Source of the DNA: JADKHC01 sp047600805
Lineage (GTDB): Bacteria; Verrucomicrobiota; Verrucomicrobiia; Opitutales; Opitutaceae
DNA: 64,000 bases
Direction of reading: 5' to 3'
NCBI GenBank assembly: GCA_047600805.1
Contig: JASGKG010000001.1
Location: 4,092,001 to 4,156,000, forward strand
The first letter of the stretch is position 1. Every line of letters starts with the position of its first letter. Shown piece after piece: positions 33,128 through 42,870 of this stretch. A model generated the notes under the pieces. It saw only the letters and a list, made by a program, of their open reading frames with translations, was not told where the DNA came from and made no database searches. Both the position numbers and the translations under genes were made by a program.

Positions 33128-33892
33128 TTACTCGCGAAGCGAATAGCCGAGGCCACGATGTGTTTGTATCTGGGCGGCGGTTGCGTCGATGGCTCGAAGT
33201 TTGGCGCGGAGCGTCTTAATGTGAGCGTCGACCGTGCGATCGAGGCTGGCAGACGGCTCTTCCCAGGCGGCATTCATCAACTGATCTCGCGAGAACACGC
33301 GGCCCGGTTGACCGAGCAGAGCTTTGAGCAAGCGGTATTCGTAGCGGGTCAGATCGAGCGGTTTTCCCCGGTAGCTGATTTGGCAACGCACTTCGTCCAG
33401 AGTGAGGCGTTCGATTTCCAGATTTTTATTATCACACGGCGCGCTGGAAGCGGGAGATGCCGTGGGAGAACCCGCCGGAGCAGGCTGGCTCTCGTTGGTC
33501 GGCTTGAGCGTGCCGTTTGTGCGGCGCAGGATCGCTTTCACCCGGGCGGTAAGCTCGCGCGGACTGAAGGGTTTAACGAGATAATCGTCACCGCCAATTT
33601 CGAGGCCCACGACGCGATCGATCTCCGCGGCGCGGGCGGTGAGGAAAATGATCGGCACCGTGGAGCGCGTGCGAATGGTTTTGCAGAACTCAAACCCGCT
33701 GCCGTCGGGCAGGCCGATATCGAGCACGACGAGCGCGAAATCGTTGGCTTCCAGGGCTGCCAGGCCCGCTTGGCCCGTGGCGCACCAAAGAGGATCGAAG
33801 CTCTCGGTTTTCAGTGCGTAAAGAAGCGTGTCGGCGATCGCTGGCTCGTCTTCGATGATGAGGATTTTTTGGGGCACGCGAAAGTCCCGCAT
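33128..33892 (-). CDS. creB: CreB-type response regulator (OmpR family)
   Basis: From ATG 33892 (an in-frame start at 33958 is also possible) the protein is about 254 residues. The receiver has I-E-D-E-P, the phosphoacceptor in V-V-L-D-I-G-L-P-D-G, Thr in F-L-T-A-R and Lys in L-V-K-P-F. The winged-helix domain (about 155-250) ends with I-Q-T-H-R-G-L-G-Y-S. A flexible spacer rich in P and S separates them, longer than in E. coli CreB. It is the first gene of the creBC pair and is divergent from the HDOD gene at 34076. Confidence 0.9.
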   Translation of the reverse strand: MRDFRVPQKILIIEDEPAIADTLLYALKTESFDPLWCATGQAGLAALEANDFALVVLDIGLPDGSGFEFCKTIRTRSTVPIIFLTARAAEIDRVVGLEIGGDDYLVKPFSPRELTARVKAILRRTNGTLKPTNESQPAPAGSPTASPASSAPCDNKNLEIERLTLDEVRCQISYRGKPLDLTRYEYRLLKALLGQPGRVFSRDQLMNAAWEEPSASLDRTVDAHIKTLRAKLRAIDATAAQIQTHRGLGYSLRE

Positions 33893-34075
33893 CTTGAACG
33901 AAGGTCGGAGTCGGTCAATGCGCCGGAAAATGGGCGAAAGAACCCCATTTTGCTGCATGGCCCGGATTTTGACACACGATTTACAGGCGCCGTTACCCTC
34001 GGGGAAACTCCTTACCTTTTACGTTGGAGCTCAGGTTTGATACCTAGCGGCCGATATTCGGAAGACAGAATTGTT

Positions 34076-34930
34076 ATGCCAAGCACCTCACCGGAAACCG
34101 CGATTAAAGAGCGTGTGTTGCGTCTCGCACGCAAGCTTCCCACCGCGCCACATATTTTTGGCCGTTTGGGCGTGTTGTTGAGCAACATGGACACGGATTT
34201 GGAAGACATCGTGAAACTGGCCTCCGTCGATGCCGGCCTCACCGCACGGGTGATCCGCATGAGCAACAGCGTCTTTTTCCGAGGCGACACCGCTGTCAGT
34301 ACTTTGGAAGAAGCGATTGGTCGCGTAGGTTTTCGCGAGGTTCATAAAATCGTCGGCGTGGCTATGACCGACCAGGTTTTTCAGTCGGGGCTGCCGGTTT
34401 ACAATTTAACTGCCTCGCAGATGTGGGAAAACTCCGTCGTCACGGCTCTCGCCATGACCAAACTGGCGAGCGTTTCAGCCGAAGACGAAGGTATGGCTTA
34501 CACCGTCGGTCTCTTGCGGCCGGTAGGTAAGCTCATCATGGACACTCTCTTACAGATTGAGCAGCCCGGCATGTCGTGTCCGGACACGGTGACGTTGGAT
34601 TTGCCATCTTGGGAGCGCGCTTGGGCCGGTATTACCAGCAACGAGGTCGGTGCCATGATCCTGGAAGAATGGCGCATGCCCGAAGAAATGCACCACGCGG
34701 TCAAAGGCCACTATCAGCCCGACGACGCCGCTGGACGCTTGGGTGCGCTTTTGCACCTATCCGGCTGGATCGCCCGCGAGATGGGCAAGGGTTTTAAGGT
34801 CGAGGACAAGCAGTGGGACCTGAGCGAAGACGTTCTTCATCGCGCTGGCATTTCGGCCGAGGTCGTTCAGGGCGCCGTGCAGGAAACGCAAGAGGCTCTC
34901 GACGAACTGAAGACACAGCTCAAAACCTGA
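34076..34930 (+). CDS. HDOD-domain signalling protein (copy 1)
   Basis: The real gene starts at ATG 34076; the upstream open frame antisense to creBC is not part of it. The 284-residue protein has the HDOD domain from about residue 15 to 215. It carries L-P-T-A-P near 23, T-A-R-V-I-R-M-S-N-S near 60, and E-A-I-G-R-V-G-F-R-E-V near 81. HDOD domains resemble HD phosphohydrolases but lack the metal-binding residues, acting in signalling by protein contacts. It is followed by a close paralogue at 35024. Confidence 0.88.
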   Translation: MPSTSPETAIKERVLRLARKLPTAPHIFGRLGVLLSNMDTDLEDIVKLASVDAGLTARVIRMSNSVFFRGDTAVSTLEEAIGRVGFREVHKIVGVAMTDQVFQSGLPVYNLTASQMWENSVVTALAMTKLASVSAEDEGMAYTVGLLRPVGKLIMDTLLQIEQPGMSCPDTVTLDLPSWERAWAGITSNEVGAMILEEWRMPEEMHHAVKGHYQPDDAAGRLGALLHLSGWIAREMGKGFKVEDKQWDLSEDVLHRAGISAEVVQGAVQETQEALDELKTQLKT

Positions 34931-35023
34931 GCCCGCGCCATTGGCACAGGAAACTGGTTCGTTAGCTGGGTTTTTATTTCACTCAAAGCCTGCCACGCCG
35001 ATTTATAAGATAAGGATGGCGCC

Positions 35024-35875
35024 ATGAACATCGCCCAAACCAATCTTAAGGAACATATCCTGAGGCTTGCGCAGAAGCTGCCGACCGCTCCGCAGATTTT
35101 TGCGAAACTCTGTGTTTTGTTGGACGATTTGAACTCCGATCCTGGCCGCGTCGTGGAGTTGATCGGTGTGGATACCGGGCTCACGGCCCGCGTCTTGCGT
35201 CTGAGCAACAGTGTGTTTTTTCGCGGAAGCCTTTCCGTCGAGTCACTCGACGAAGCGATCAACCGCGTGGGCTTTCGCGAGGTTCATAAAATTGTCGGTA
35301 TCGCCATGACCGAGCAGGCGTTCAAGGACGGCCTGCCGGCTTACCACCTGAACGCGAAAGAAATTTTCGAAAACTCGGTCGCGACAGCTTTGGCGATGGA
35401 ACTGATCGCAGGCCAGGCGGGGGAGGACGAACACGAGGCCTACACGGTTGGTTTGCTCCGCCAGATCGGAAAGTTGGTGCTCGGCCGGATTCTTGAGAAG
35501 GAACGCCCAGGCACGATGAGCCCGATGGCAGGCGATATTGCTGCGTGGGAGACTGCGGAGTTTGGCGTGACCAGCCATGAAGTGACTGCGCAGGTTCTCG
35601 AATCTTGGAAACTCCCGGCGTCCGTTTTCATGGGCATTCGCCATCATCACGCTCCGGAAGTTTTCGCGAAAGAAGGACCGTTGGGCGCCATTCTCCATCT
35701 TGCCTGCTGGGTCGCGAACGAAATGGGCAAAGGCCTGCCCTCTGAAGCTTCGCTTTGGGCACTTACTCCAGAGCGTCTCGCTCGCGCCGGCGTGAACGAA
35801 GAATTTGTCCGCGAGTGCGTCCAGCGAACCGAAATCGCGCTCTGCGATCTGCGCGAGCAACTCGGCATCGCTTAA
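35024..35875 (+). CDS. HDOD-domain signalling protein (copy 2)
   Basis: The 283 residues closely parallel copy 1, with L-P-T-A-P, T-A-R-V-L-R-L-S-N-S and E-A-I-N-R-V-G-F-R-E-V-H-K-I-V-G-I-A-M in matching places. It differs most in the C-terminal third. The two are clear duplicates and lie 93 bases apart in the same direction, probably co-transcribed or with separate promoters. The role is inferred as signalling, as for other HDOD proteins; the targets are unknown. Confidence 0.88.
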   Translation: MNIAQTNLKEHILRLAQKLPTAPQIFAKLCVLLDDLNSDPGRVVELIGVDTGLTARVLRLSNSVFFRGSLSVESLDEAINRVGFREVHKIVGIAMTEQAFKDGLPAYHLNAKEIFENSVATALAMELIAGQAGEDEHEAYTVGLLRQIGKLVLGRILEKERPGTMSPMAGDIAAWETAEFGVTSHEVTAQVLESWKLPASVFMGIRHHHAPEVFAKEGPLGAILHLACWVANEMGKGLPSEASLWALTPERLARAGVNEEFVRECVQRTEIALCDLREQLGIA

Positions 35876-36066
35876 TCCACGGCCACCGGCCAGCCGTGCT
35901 GGCAGCGGGTGAGTCAGGGATTTCTTTTGCGGTAATCGCACCGGTGTCGCCGGTTCGTTTTTGCGTTCACCCTTTCGCCAAATTCTGCGTGAAGATTGCC
36001 ACTTAATACGCAGCTACGCTGGCCTAGTTGCGGTTTACTTATTGTTCCCCTCTTAATCCTAATCGC

Positions 36067-37884
36067 ATGAATAAACGGAATCCTGCAACTCCGCTCAGTA
36101 ACAACCCTAAACTGTTGAAGTGGGTCGAAGAAATCGCCCAGCTCACAAAACCGGCGGCTATTCACTGGGTCGATGGATCCCAGGAAGAGAACGATGCCTT
36201 GTGTGACCTCCTCGTAAAGGCCGGCACCTACATCAAACTCAACGAGAAACTCTGGCCCGGCTGCTACTACGCCAAATCCGATCCGGGTGACGTCGCTCGC
36301 GTTGAGGAACGCACTTTCATCTGCTCGAAGAACAAGGAAGACGCAGGTCCGACCAACAACTGGGCCGACCCCGTCGAGATGAAAGCCACTCTAACCAAGC
36401 TCTGCGCAGGCTCGATGGCTGGCCGCACGATGTACGTTCTTCCGTACTCGATGGGCCCGATCGGCAGCCCGATCAGCCAGATCGGCGTTGAACTGACCGA
36501 TTCCGCTTACGTCGTCACGAACATGCGCATCATGGCTCGCATCGGCAAAGCCGTGTTTGAGCAGATCGACAAGGGCTTGTTCTTCGTTCCTTGCGTGCAT
36601 ACCGTCGGCGCTCCTCTGGCCCCCGGTCAGAAGGATGTCCTCTGGCCCTGCAACAAGGAAAAGTACATCACGCACTTCCCGGAGACCCGCGAAATTTGGT
36701 CCTTTGGTTCCGGTTATGGTGGCAATGCTCTCCTCGGCAAAAAGTGCTACGCGCTGCGCATCGCTTCCACGATGGCTCGCGACGAAGGCTGGATGGCCGA
36801 GCACATGCTCATCCTCGGTGTTGAAAACCCGAAGGGTGAAAAGACTTACGTCGCCGCGGCCTTCCCGTCCGCTTGCGGCAAAACCAACTTCGCGATGCTG
36901 ATCCCGCCCGCCAGCTTCAACGGCTGGAAGGTTTGGACCGTCGGCGACGACATTGCTTGGATCAAACCTGGCAAAGACGGCCGTCTCTACGCGATCAATC
37001 CGGAAGCTGGCTTCTTCGGTGTGGCTCCTGGCACGTCCGACAAGACCAACCCGAATGCGATGAAGTCGCTCGCGAAGAACACGATCTTCACGAACGTCGG
37101 CCTCACTCCGGAAGGTGGCGTTTGGTGGGAAGACATGACCTCGACTCCGCCGGCCAAATTGACCGACTGGCAGGGCAAGGAATGGACGCCCGAGATCGCG
37201 AAAGCGACCGGCGCCAAAGCCGCTCACCCGAACGCTCGCTTCACCGCTCCGGCTTCGCAGTGCCCGACGATCGACCCAGCTTGGGAGAATCCGGAAGGCG
37301 TGCCGATCAGCGCATTCATCTTCGGTGGCCGCCGCGCCACGACGATGCCGCTCGTATTTCAGTCGTTCAACTGGACGCACGGTGTTTACCTCGGCGCCAC
37401 GATGGGTTCCGAAATGACTGCTGCCGCTGCCGGCACCGTTGGTCAGGTTCGTCGCGACCCGATGGCGATGTTGCCCTTCTGTGGCTACAACATGGCCGAC
37501 TACTTCAACCACTGGCTGAAGATGCAGAAGAAGGTTAAATTCCTTCCCGCTATCTTCCACGTCAACTGGTTCCGCAAGAGCGCCGAGGGCAAGTTCCTCT
37601 GGCCGGGCTACAGCGACAACATGCGCGTCCTCAAGTGGATCGTCGACCGCGTTAACGGCAAGGCCACCGCTGTCGAGACTCCGATCGGCATGATCCCGAA
37701 GTACGAAGACATCGAATGGTCGGGTCTCAACTTCTCCAAGGAGCAGTTCGAAGCCGTCATGTCGTTCGACCAGGCCGCTTGGACCACCGAGGTTGTCAGC
37801 CAGGAAGAGTTCTTCTTCAAGCTTCGCGACCGCATGCCCAAGCAGCTGATCAACGAGCGTCAGCAGCTCGTCAGCCGCCTGTAA
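36067..37884 (+). CDS. pckG: Phosphoenolpyruvate carboxykinase (GTP)
   Basis: The 605-residue enzyme converts oxaloacetate and GTP to PEP and CO2, opening gluconeogenesis. It has the family signature F-P-S-A-C-G-K-T-N (the P-loop plus catalytic Cys) near residue 273, W-T-V-G-D-D-I near 297, and H-G-V-Y-L-G-A-T near 438. Length matches the GTP-dependent class rather than the ATP class (about 540). The ATG at 36067 is used; an upstream in-frame start has no support. It sits between HDOD genes and ends with a strong terminator. Confidence 0.96.
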   Translation: MNKRNPATPLSNNPKLLKWVEEIAQLTKPAAIHWVDGSQEENDALCDLLVKAGTYIKLNEKLWPGCYYAKSDPGDVARVEERTFICSKNKEDAGPTNNWADPVEMKATLTKLCAGSMAGRTMYVLPYSMGPIGSPISQIGVELTDSAYVVTNMRIMARIGKAVFEQIDKGLFFVPCVHTVGAPLAPGQKDVLWPCNKEKYITHFPETREIWSFGSGYGGNALLGKKCYALRIASTMARDEGWMAEHMLILGVENPKGEKTYVAAAFPSACGKTNFAMLIPPASFNGWKVWTVGDDIAWIKPGKDGRLYAINPEAGFFGVAPGTSDKTNPNAMKSLAKNTIFTNVGLTPEGGVWWEDMTSTPPAKLTDWQGKEWTPEIAKATGAKAAHPNARFTAPASQCPTIDPAWENPEGVPISAFIFGGRRATTMPLVFQSFNWTHGVYLGATMGSEMTAAAAGTVGQVRRDPMAMLPFCGYNMADYFNHWLKMQKKVKFLPAIFHVNWFRKSAEGKFLWPGYSDNMRVLKWIVDRVNGKATAVETPIGMIPKYEDIEWSGLNFSKEQFEAVMSFDQAAWTTEVVSQEEFFFKLRDRMPKQLINERQQLVSRL

Positions 37885-37910
37885 ACGAACCACTCGGTTC
37901 GATCTTTTCG

Positions 37911-37940
37911 AAGCCCCGGCCAAGCGCCGGGGCTTTTTTT
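37911..37940 (+). terminator. Intrinsic terminator of pckG
   Basis: GCCCCGGC (37913-37920) pairs with GCCGGGGC (37926-37933) and is followed by seven T (37934-37940), 27 bases past the pckG stop. Confidence 0.9.
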
Positions 37941-38005
37941 ATCGCCTAACCGGTAGATCGTTCTCAGCTTAAGAGACTTTAAACTCGTGACGAAGAAAGG
38001 GAACG

Positions 38006-38860
38006 ATGGCCATTGCTAAACCTTCTCCGCAAAAGCTGCAGCAAATCGCGCAACAGCTACCGGCGTCGCCTCAGGTATTGGCACAGCTCAACGAGCTGTT
38101 GATGGACGTTAATTCTGGCTTGGACGAAATTTCTGATCTGCTGCGCCGCGACACCGCGTTGGCGGCCCGTATCATTCGGATCAGCAACAGCGTGGCATAC
38201 GGCTCCGCCGGCGGCATCGCCTCGATTGAAGAAGCGGTGAACCGCGTCGGCTTTTCCGAGGTTTATCGGCTGACCGGACTCGCGGCCGCGGCGCAAATGA
38301 TCGACCGCAGCCTTCCCTTTTACGGCGTATCGGCCGAGCAACTACGCAACAATACCTTGGTGGTGGCGTTTGGTATGGATTCCCTCTGCAAGGCGGCGGG
38401 AATCGATGCCCGCATCGGCTATACGGCAGGCCTTATGCGCCTCGCTGGTAAATTGATTTTGGACCATTACGCCCGAGGTTTGACCGGGCCGCAGTCCGCT
38501 TTTGCACGCTCTGGAAAAACCGCCCTCCTGGATTGGGAAAAGGAGCTTTTCGAATGCACAAACGCGGAGGCCGGTGCCATCGTCATGACCAGCTGGCATT
38601 TTCCCGTGGCGATCACCGAACCACTTAGGCAGCACTACTGCCTGCAGAAACCCACCGGAAGCCACGCCCGCACTGCGTGTTTGCTCAATCTCGCCTGCGG
38701 AATAGCGACGGAGCTTGGTTTCGGTTTGCCCGGCGAGGAAGGCTACTGGGCGGAAACGCCTGAGAAGCTCCAGGTCGCCGGCTTGATGGACCACCAGGTT
38801 CGCCAAGGTGCAATCGACGCGAGCGTCGGCTTCGAGGCGATCAAAGGCTCCTTGGATTGA
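38006..38860 (+). CDS. HDOD-domain signalling protein (copy 3)
   Basis: This 284-residue protein is a third HDOD paralogue, with L-P-A-S-P-Q near residue 19, A-A-R-I-I-R-I-S-N-S near 54, and E-A-V-N-R-V-G-F-S-E-V near 77. It is more divergent than copies 1 and 2 are from each other. It sits beyond pckG and its terminator, so it has its own promoter. No metal-ligand residues of true HD enzymes are seen. The role is unknown beyond signalling family membership. Confidence 0.87.
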   Translation: MAIAKPSPQKLQQIAQQLPASPQVLAQLNELLMDVNSGLDEISDLLRRDTALAARIIRISNSVAYGSAGGIASIEEAVNRVGFSEVYRLTGLAAAAQMIDRSLPFYGVSAEQLRNNTLVVAFGMDSLCKAAGIDARIGYTAGLMRLAGKLILDHYARGLTGPQSAFARSGKTALLDWEKELFECTNAEAGAIVMTSWHFPVAITEPLRQHYCLQKPTGSHARTACLLNLACGIATELGFGLPGEEGYWAETPEKLQVAGLMDHQVRQGAIDASVGFEAIKGSLD

Positions 38861-39120
38861 TTTTGCGGGCTGCTTGCCTGCTGCCGTCCGGCAACTGCGG
38901 TGAATTTGCGTTGGGCGCTTTTCTTGCGAAAGGAAATCCAAAGCGGCACTCTGGTAGCGTTTTTTGAGCGACTTGCCGGACCGTTTTTTCGTAGGGCTTC
39001 AGCAGTTTAGTAAAGACGTAATCGGGGCGATTATAAGCAGTAATTAACAAGGATTGCGCAGTAGTGGGCCTTGCGGAGCGGTTTCACAGGTCGATAAATT
39101 AAAAATAACCCGCTGCCCTC

Positions 39121-41367
39121 GTGCCCTCTGTTTCCCAGTACGTTTGTCGATTCCGGCGCATCGCCGCGAAGTATGTGCTTCCCGCCGTGTTTTGCGCGAG
39201 CATCACCGCGTTCTCTTGGGCGGAAGAACAGGAGAAGAAGGAGACAAAACCGGCTGCCGCTACGAATGCGAGTTGCCTGGAATGTCACAGCGACAACACG
39301 CTTTCGATGCGCAAGGAGAAGCGCACGATTTCGCTTTTTGTCGACGAGAAAAAGTTAGGGAAATCGATCCACAGCACGCTCGATTGCATCGACTGCCACG
39401 AAGGTTTCGATGGCGACGCAGTGCCGCACAAGAAGCCGATGACGACGGTCGATTGCGCGTCTTGTCATGATACCACGGCCAAAACCCACGCGTTCCATGC
39501 AGATTTCTCCGGAACACAGAAAGCCGAAACGCAAAAGCTATCCTGTGTAAGTTGCCACGGGTCGCACGAGATCGCGAAGCTCCGCGCGCCCGAGTCGCCG
39601 TTTTTCCAAAAGAACCAAACCGAAACATGTGGCAAATGTCACGAAGCGGAGCGTATTCAGTTTGTGAATTCCGCCCATGGCCGTGCGCAGACTGCGGCTG
39701 CGACCGACGCTCCGGCGTGTTTGACCTGTCACCACAAGCCGATCGCCACGAAAGGTATCGAGCCTACGGTTGCTTTGAAGCTTGCGCAGGTGGAGTTGTG
39801 CGAATCGTGCCACGTGAAAAAAGAATCTGTGGCGGGTCAGATGGTGCGAGATCAGCATTTTGTTTCGTCGTTCGACAAGAGCGTGCACGGTGCGGCACTG
39901 CATGATGGCAAGGCGAGTGCGGCTTCTTGTGTCGATTGCCACGGTGCTCATGAGATGAATCGCGCGATTGTTTCGGGTGCCAAAGTCAATAAACAGAACC
40001 AGCCTGGCACCTGCGCGAAATGTCACGAGAAGATCGCCGTCGAGTTCTCCGAAAGCGTCCACGCCATGGCGCTCAAAAAGGGGAATGTCGACTCGCCGGT
40101 CTGCACGGACTGCCACGGTGAACACGAGATTCGGGCTCACACCGATCCGACGTCGCCGGTGCATGCTCGCAACGTCGCTCAGCAGGTTTGCGCTTCGTGT
40201 CACGCGTCGGTGCGCCTGACGCAAAAGTACGGGCTTTCTTCGAAAGCCTTCCAGACCTTTGCCGACAGTTATCACGGCTTGGCGACGAGAGGTGGTTCGG
40301 TGGAGGCGGTTAATTGCGCCAGTTGCCACAATTCGCATTCGATAAAATCACATCTCGATCCCACGTCATCGGTTCACAAATCGAATCTCGTGCAGACCTG
40401 CGGACAATGTCATCCTGGCGCCAATACACGTTTTACGGTGGGTTCGGTTCATGTGAGCATTGAGTCGCCGGACGGCAAGGACCGCGAAAGCTTTGTCCTG
40501 CGCGTCATTGCCGATGTCTACGTCTGGATGATCGTGTTGATCGTGGGCGCGATGACCCTTCACAATTTCTTCGACCTTTTCAAAAAGGTGCGTCGCAAGC
40601 TTAAGATTCACCGCGGCATTTTGGAAGAGGAGCATGTGGAGCATCGCCTCTACATTCGTATGACGCTCAACGAGCGTCTTCAGCACGCCGCGTTGGTGAT
40701 CAGTTTTGTTTTGCTCGTGATCACAGGCTTCATGTTGCGTTATCCGGAGGCATGGTGGGTGGTCACGATCCGCAATCTGAGTGCGCGGGCCTTTGAATGG
40801 CGTGGCTTGATCCACCGTGTGGCGGGCGTCGCAATTCTTGCTGCGGGCATCTGGCACGTGGCTTACCTCGCGTTCACTAAACCCGGTCGTTCGCTGTTGC
40901 GTGATTTGTTGCCGCAGAAAAGGGACTTCGTTGATCCGTTCCTCGTCTTGAAATACAATCTGGGCCTGTCGAAAACCAAACCGGAGTTCCCGCGTTTTTG
41001 TTACATTGAGAAAGCGGAATACTGGGCGCTCGTTTGGGGCACGATTCTGATGGGTGTCACCGGAATGATCCTTTGGTTTGAGAACACCTCCATGGGATTG
41101 TTCACCAAGCTCGGTTTCGATATCTCGCACACCATTCATTTCTACGAAGCGATTTTGGCGACGCTCGCCATTATCGTTTGGCACTTCTACTTCGTGCTGT
41201 TTAACCCTGACATATACCCAATGAACCTGGCCTGGTTGACGGGCCACGTTTCCGAACGCGAGATGCTGGAGGATCATCCGCTGGAGTTGAAGCGCATCAA
41301 GGAGCAGGCGAAAGAACCGAAGAACGACGGAGCTGCACCGCCTCCACCTTCGAATCCGGCCGGCTAG
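39121..41367 (+). CDS. 13-heme cytochrome c fused to a b-type membrane domain
   Basis: The 748-residue protein has a signal peptide (about residues 15-34). A periplasmic domain follows with 13 C-x-x-C-H heme-binding motifs (for example CLECH near 54, CGQCH near 425). Five membrane helices follow (about 460-700) with His residues suited to heme b, as in HydC/FdnI-like quinone-reacting cytochromes. Geobacter CbcL is a comparable fusion of multiheme cytochrome c with a b-type domain that passes electrons from menaquinol outward. A similar quinol-to-periplasm role is inferred; the acceptor is unknown. No outer-membrane conduit gene is in the window. Confidence 0.88.
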   Translation: MPSVSQYVCRFRRIAAKYVLPAVFCASITAFSWAEEQEKKETKPAAATNASCLECHSDNTLSMRKEKRTISLFVDEKKLGKSIHSTLDCIDCHEGFDGDAVPHKKPMTTVDCASCHDTTAKTHAFHADFSGTQKAETQKLSCVSCHGSHEIAKLRAPESPFFQKNQTETCGKCHEAERIQFVNSAHGRAQTAAATDAPACLTCHHKPIATKGIEPTVALKLAQVELCESCHVKKESVAGQMVRDQHFVSSFDKSVHGAALHDGKASAASCVDCHGAHEMNRAIVSGAKVNKQNQPGTCAKCHEKIAVEFSESVHAMALKKGNVDSPVCTDCHGEHEIRAHTDPTSPVHARNVAQQVCASCHASVRLTQKYGLSSKAFQTFADSYHGLATRGGSVEAVNCASCHNSHSIKSHLDPTSSVHKSNLVQTCGQCHPGANTRFTVGSVHVSIESPDGKDRESFVLRVIADVYVWMIVLIVGAMTLHNFFDLFKKVRRKLKIHRGILEEEHVEHRLYIRMTLNERLQHAALVISFVLLVITGFMLRYPEAWWVVTIRNLSARAFEWRGLIHRVAGVAILAAGIWHVAYLAFTKPGRSLLRDLLPQKRDFVDPFLVLKYNLGLSKTKPEFPRFCYIEKAEYWALVWGTILMGVTGMILWFENTSMGLFTKLGFDISHTIHFYEAILATLAIIVWHFYFVLFNPDIYPMNLAWLTGHVSEREMLEDHPLELKRIKEQAKEPKNDGAAPPPPSNPAG

Positions 41368-41524
41368 TCAGTTGTCGCCCGTGCGATCAGTGAAAGAGTC
41401 CCCGAAAGACTCTGCGTCTTTGCTGCAAACTCCTCTTCTTTAGGCTCTAGCATGGGATTGTGGTGCAGCTGGATCGGTTATGAGGTTGAACATGCACCCC
41501 TTTCGGGTAGTTTGGTTTCCTGCC

Positions 41525-42853
41525 ATGTCGGAAATATCTTCTGAGCTGCTGATTCTGTCTCTACTTCTGTTAGCGAACGGCATTTTTGCCATGGCGGAAA
41601 TCGCTGTCGTGTCGGCCCGCAAAGCGTGGCTGAAACAGATGGCGGATAAAGGAAACGTGCGCGCGCGGGAAACGCTGGCGATTGCGCGAGACCCGAGCCG
41701 TTTTCTTTCAGCGGTTCAAGTTGGCATCACGCTGATCGGTGTTTTGGCCGGCGCGTTTGGCGGCACCACGCTGGCGGAATTGCTCACCGGCTGGCTCGCT
41801 CATTTTGAGTTCTTGGCCACTCACGCTCACACCATCGCCATGGCGATTGTGGTCGTAGGCATCACACTTTGTTCTGTCGTGATCGGTGAGCTGATCCCCA
41901 AACGTCTTGGACTAAAATATTCTGAAAAGCTCGCGCTCTATCTTGCGCCCGCGATCAACAATCTCGCGAAGATTGTTTCGCCGGTGGTGAGCTTCCTGAC
42001 GTTTCTCACAAGCGGCACGCTTCGTCTGTTTGGGATGAAAGCGGAAACCGTGGAAAAACCGATCTCTGAAGAAGAGGTAAACATCCTCATCGAGCAGGGT
42101 CTCAACGCGGGTGTTTTCAACAAGACTGAGAAGGAGATGGTCGCCGGAGTGCTCGAGCTGGATCAACTGCCCGTTACGGCCATCATGACGCCGCGGCCGA
42201 AAATTGTTTTCCTTAACCTGGACGATCCGGAAGAGGCGAACTGGCGAAAGATCGTGGCGAGCGGGCATTCGTATTTTCCGGTGTTCCAAGGCAATCGCGA
42301 CCAGGTGCTCGGGTTGGTTTCGGTGAAAGCCCTTTGGGCGCATTCGGCGATCGGCCTCACAACCAGTCTCAAGAACCTAATGGTTCCTGCGTTGATCGTG
42401 CCGGAAACGATGACGGCGATCCAGCTGCTCGAAGCGTTCAAAAAATCCAGCCGACACATCGCCCTGATCAGCGACGAATTCGGCGCGATTCAGGGACTGA
42501 CCACGCTCATCGACGTCCTGGAGGCAATTGTCGGCGATCTTCCAGCTCAAGGTCGTCGTGACGCGCCGGGCGCTCGTCAGCGCGAAGATGGTTCGTGGCT
42601 GGTCGACGCCACGCTCGCGATTGGCGAGGTGAAAAGTATGTTCAAACTGGATACGCTGCCTCATGAGGACGAAGCGGATTTCCAGACGCTGGGTGGTTTT
42701 GTCATGACCCATTTCGGACGCATTCCCGCAGCGGGAGACTATTTTGATCACGCGGGTTGGCGGTTTGAGGTGGTCGATATGGACCGTCACCGTGTCGACA
42801 AGGTGCTAGTGATGAAAACGCCCGCAGCGGCGATTGAAAAAGCGGCGGGTTAG
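41525..42853 (+). CDS. CNNM/CorC-family transporter-like protein (DUF21, CBS, HlyC/CorC)
   Basis: From ATG 41525 (an upstream in-frame ATG lies at 41480) the product has 442 residues. An N-terminal DUF21 membrane domain (about 1-190) has A-N-G-I-F-A-M-A-E-I-A, and a CBS pair (about 205-325) has I-M-T-P-R near 222. A C-terminal CorC/HlyC domain (about 350-435) has G-G-F-V-M-T-H-F-G-R-I-P. Such proteins are linked to magnesium or cobalt efflux and are often annotated as hemolysins. It is downstream of the cytochrome gene and stands alone. Confidence 0.87.
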   Translation: MSEISSELLILSLLLLANGIFAMAEIAVVSARKAWLKQMADKGNVRARETLAIARDPSRFLSAVQVGITLIGVLAGAFGGTTLAELLTGWLAHFEFLATHAHTIAMAIVVVGITLCSVVIGELIPKRLGLKYSEKLALYLAPAINNLAKIVSPVVSFLTFLTSGTLRLFGMKAETVEKPISEEEVNILIEQGLNAGVFNKTEKEMVAGVLELDQLPVTAIMTPRPKIVFLNLDDPEEANWRKIVASGHSYFPVFQGNRDQVLGLVSVKALWAHSAIGLTTSLKNLMVPALIVPETMTAIQLLEAFKKSSRHIALISDEFGAIQGLTTLIDVLEAIVGDLPAQGRRDAPGARQREDGSWLVDATLAIGEVKSMFKLDTLPHEDEADFQTLGGFVMTHFGRIPAAGDYFDHAGWRFEVVDMDRHRVDKVLVMKTPAAAIEKAAG

Positions 42854-42870
42854 CCGCACGCTCCGGCGAA

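Noticed and set aside
31991..34075. A 695-codon open frame upstream of the first HDOD gene, antisense to creC and creB
   Set aside because: It lies wholly opposite well-recognised genes, has no domain similarity, and arises from GC-rich codon bias; the HDOD domain begins only at 34076.
36391..37923. A 510-codon frame antisense to pckG
   Set aside because: It is a shadow of a highly biased gene; no family motif is seen in it.
39538..40338. A 266-codon frame antisense to the cytochrome gene
   Set aside because: The sense strand has 13 heme motifs, so the antisense frame is a by-product.
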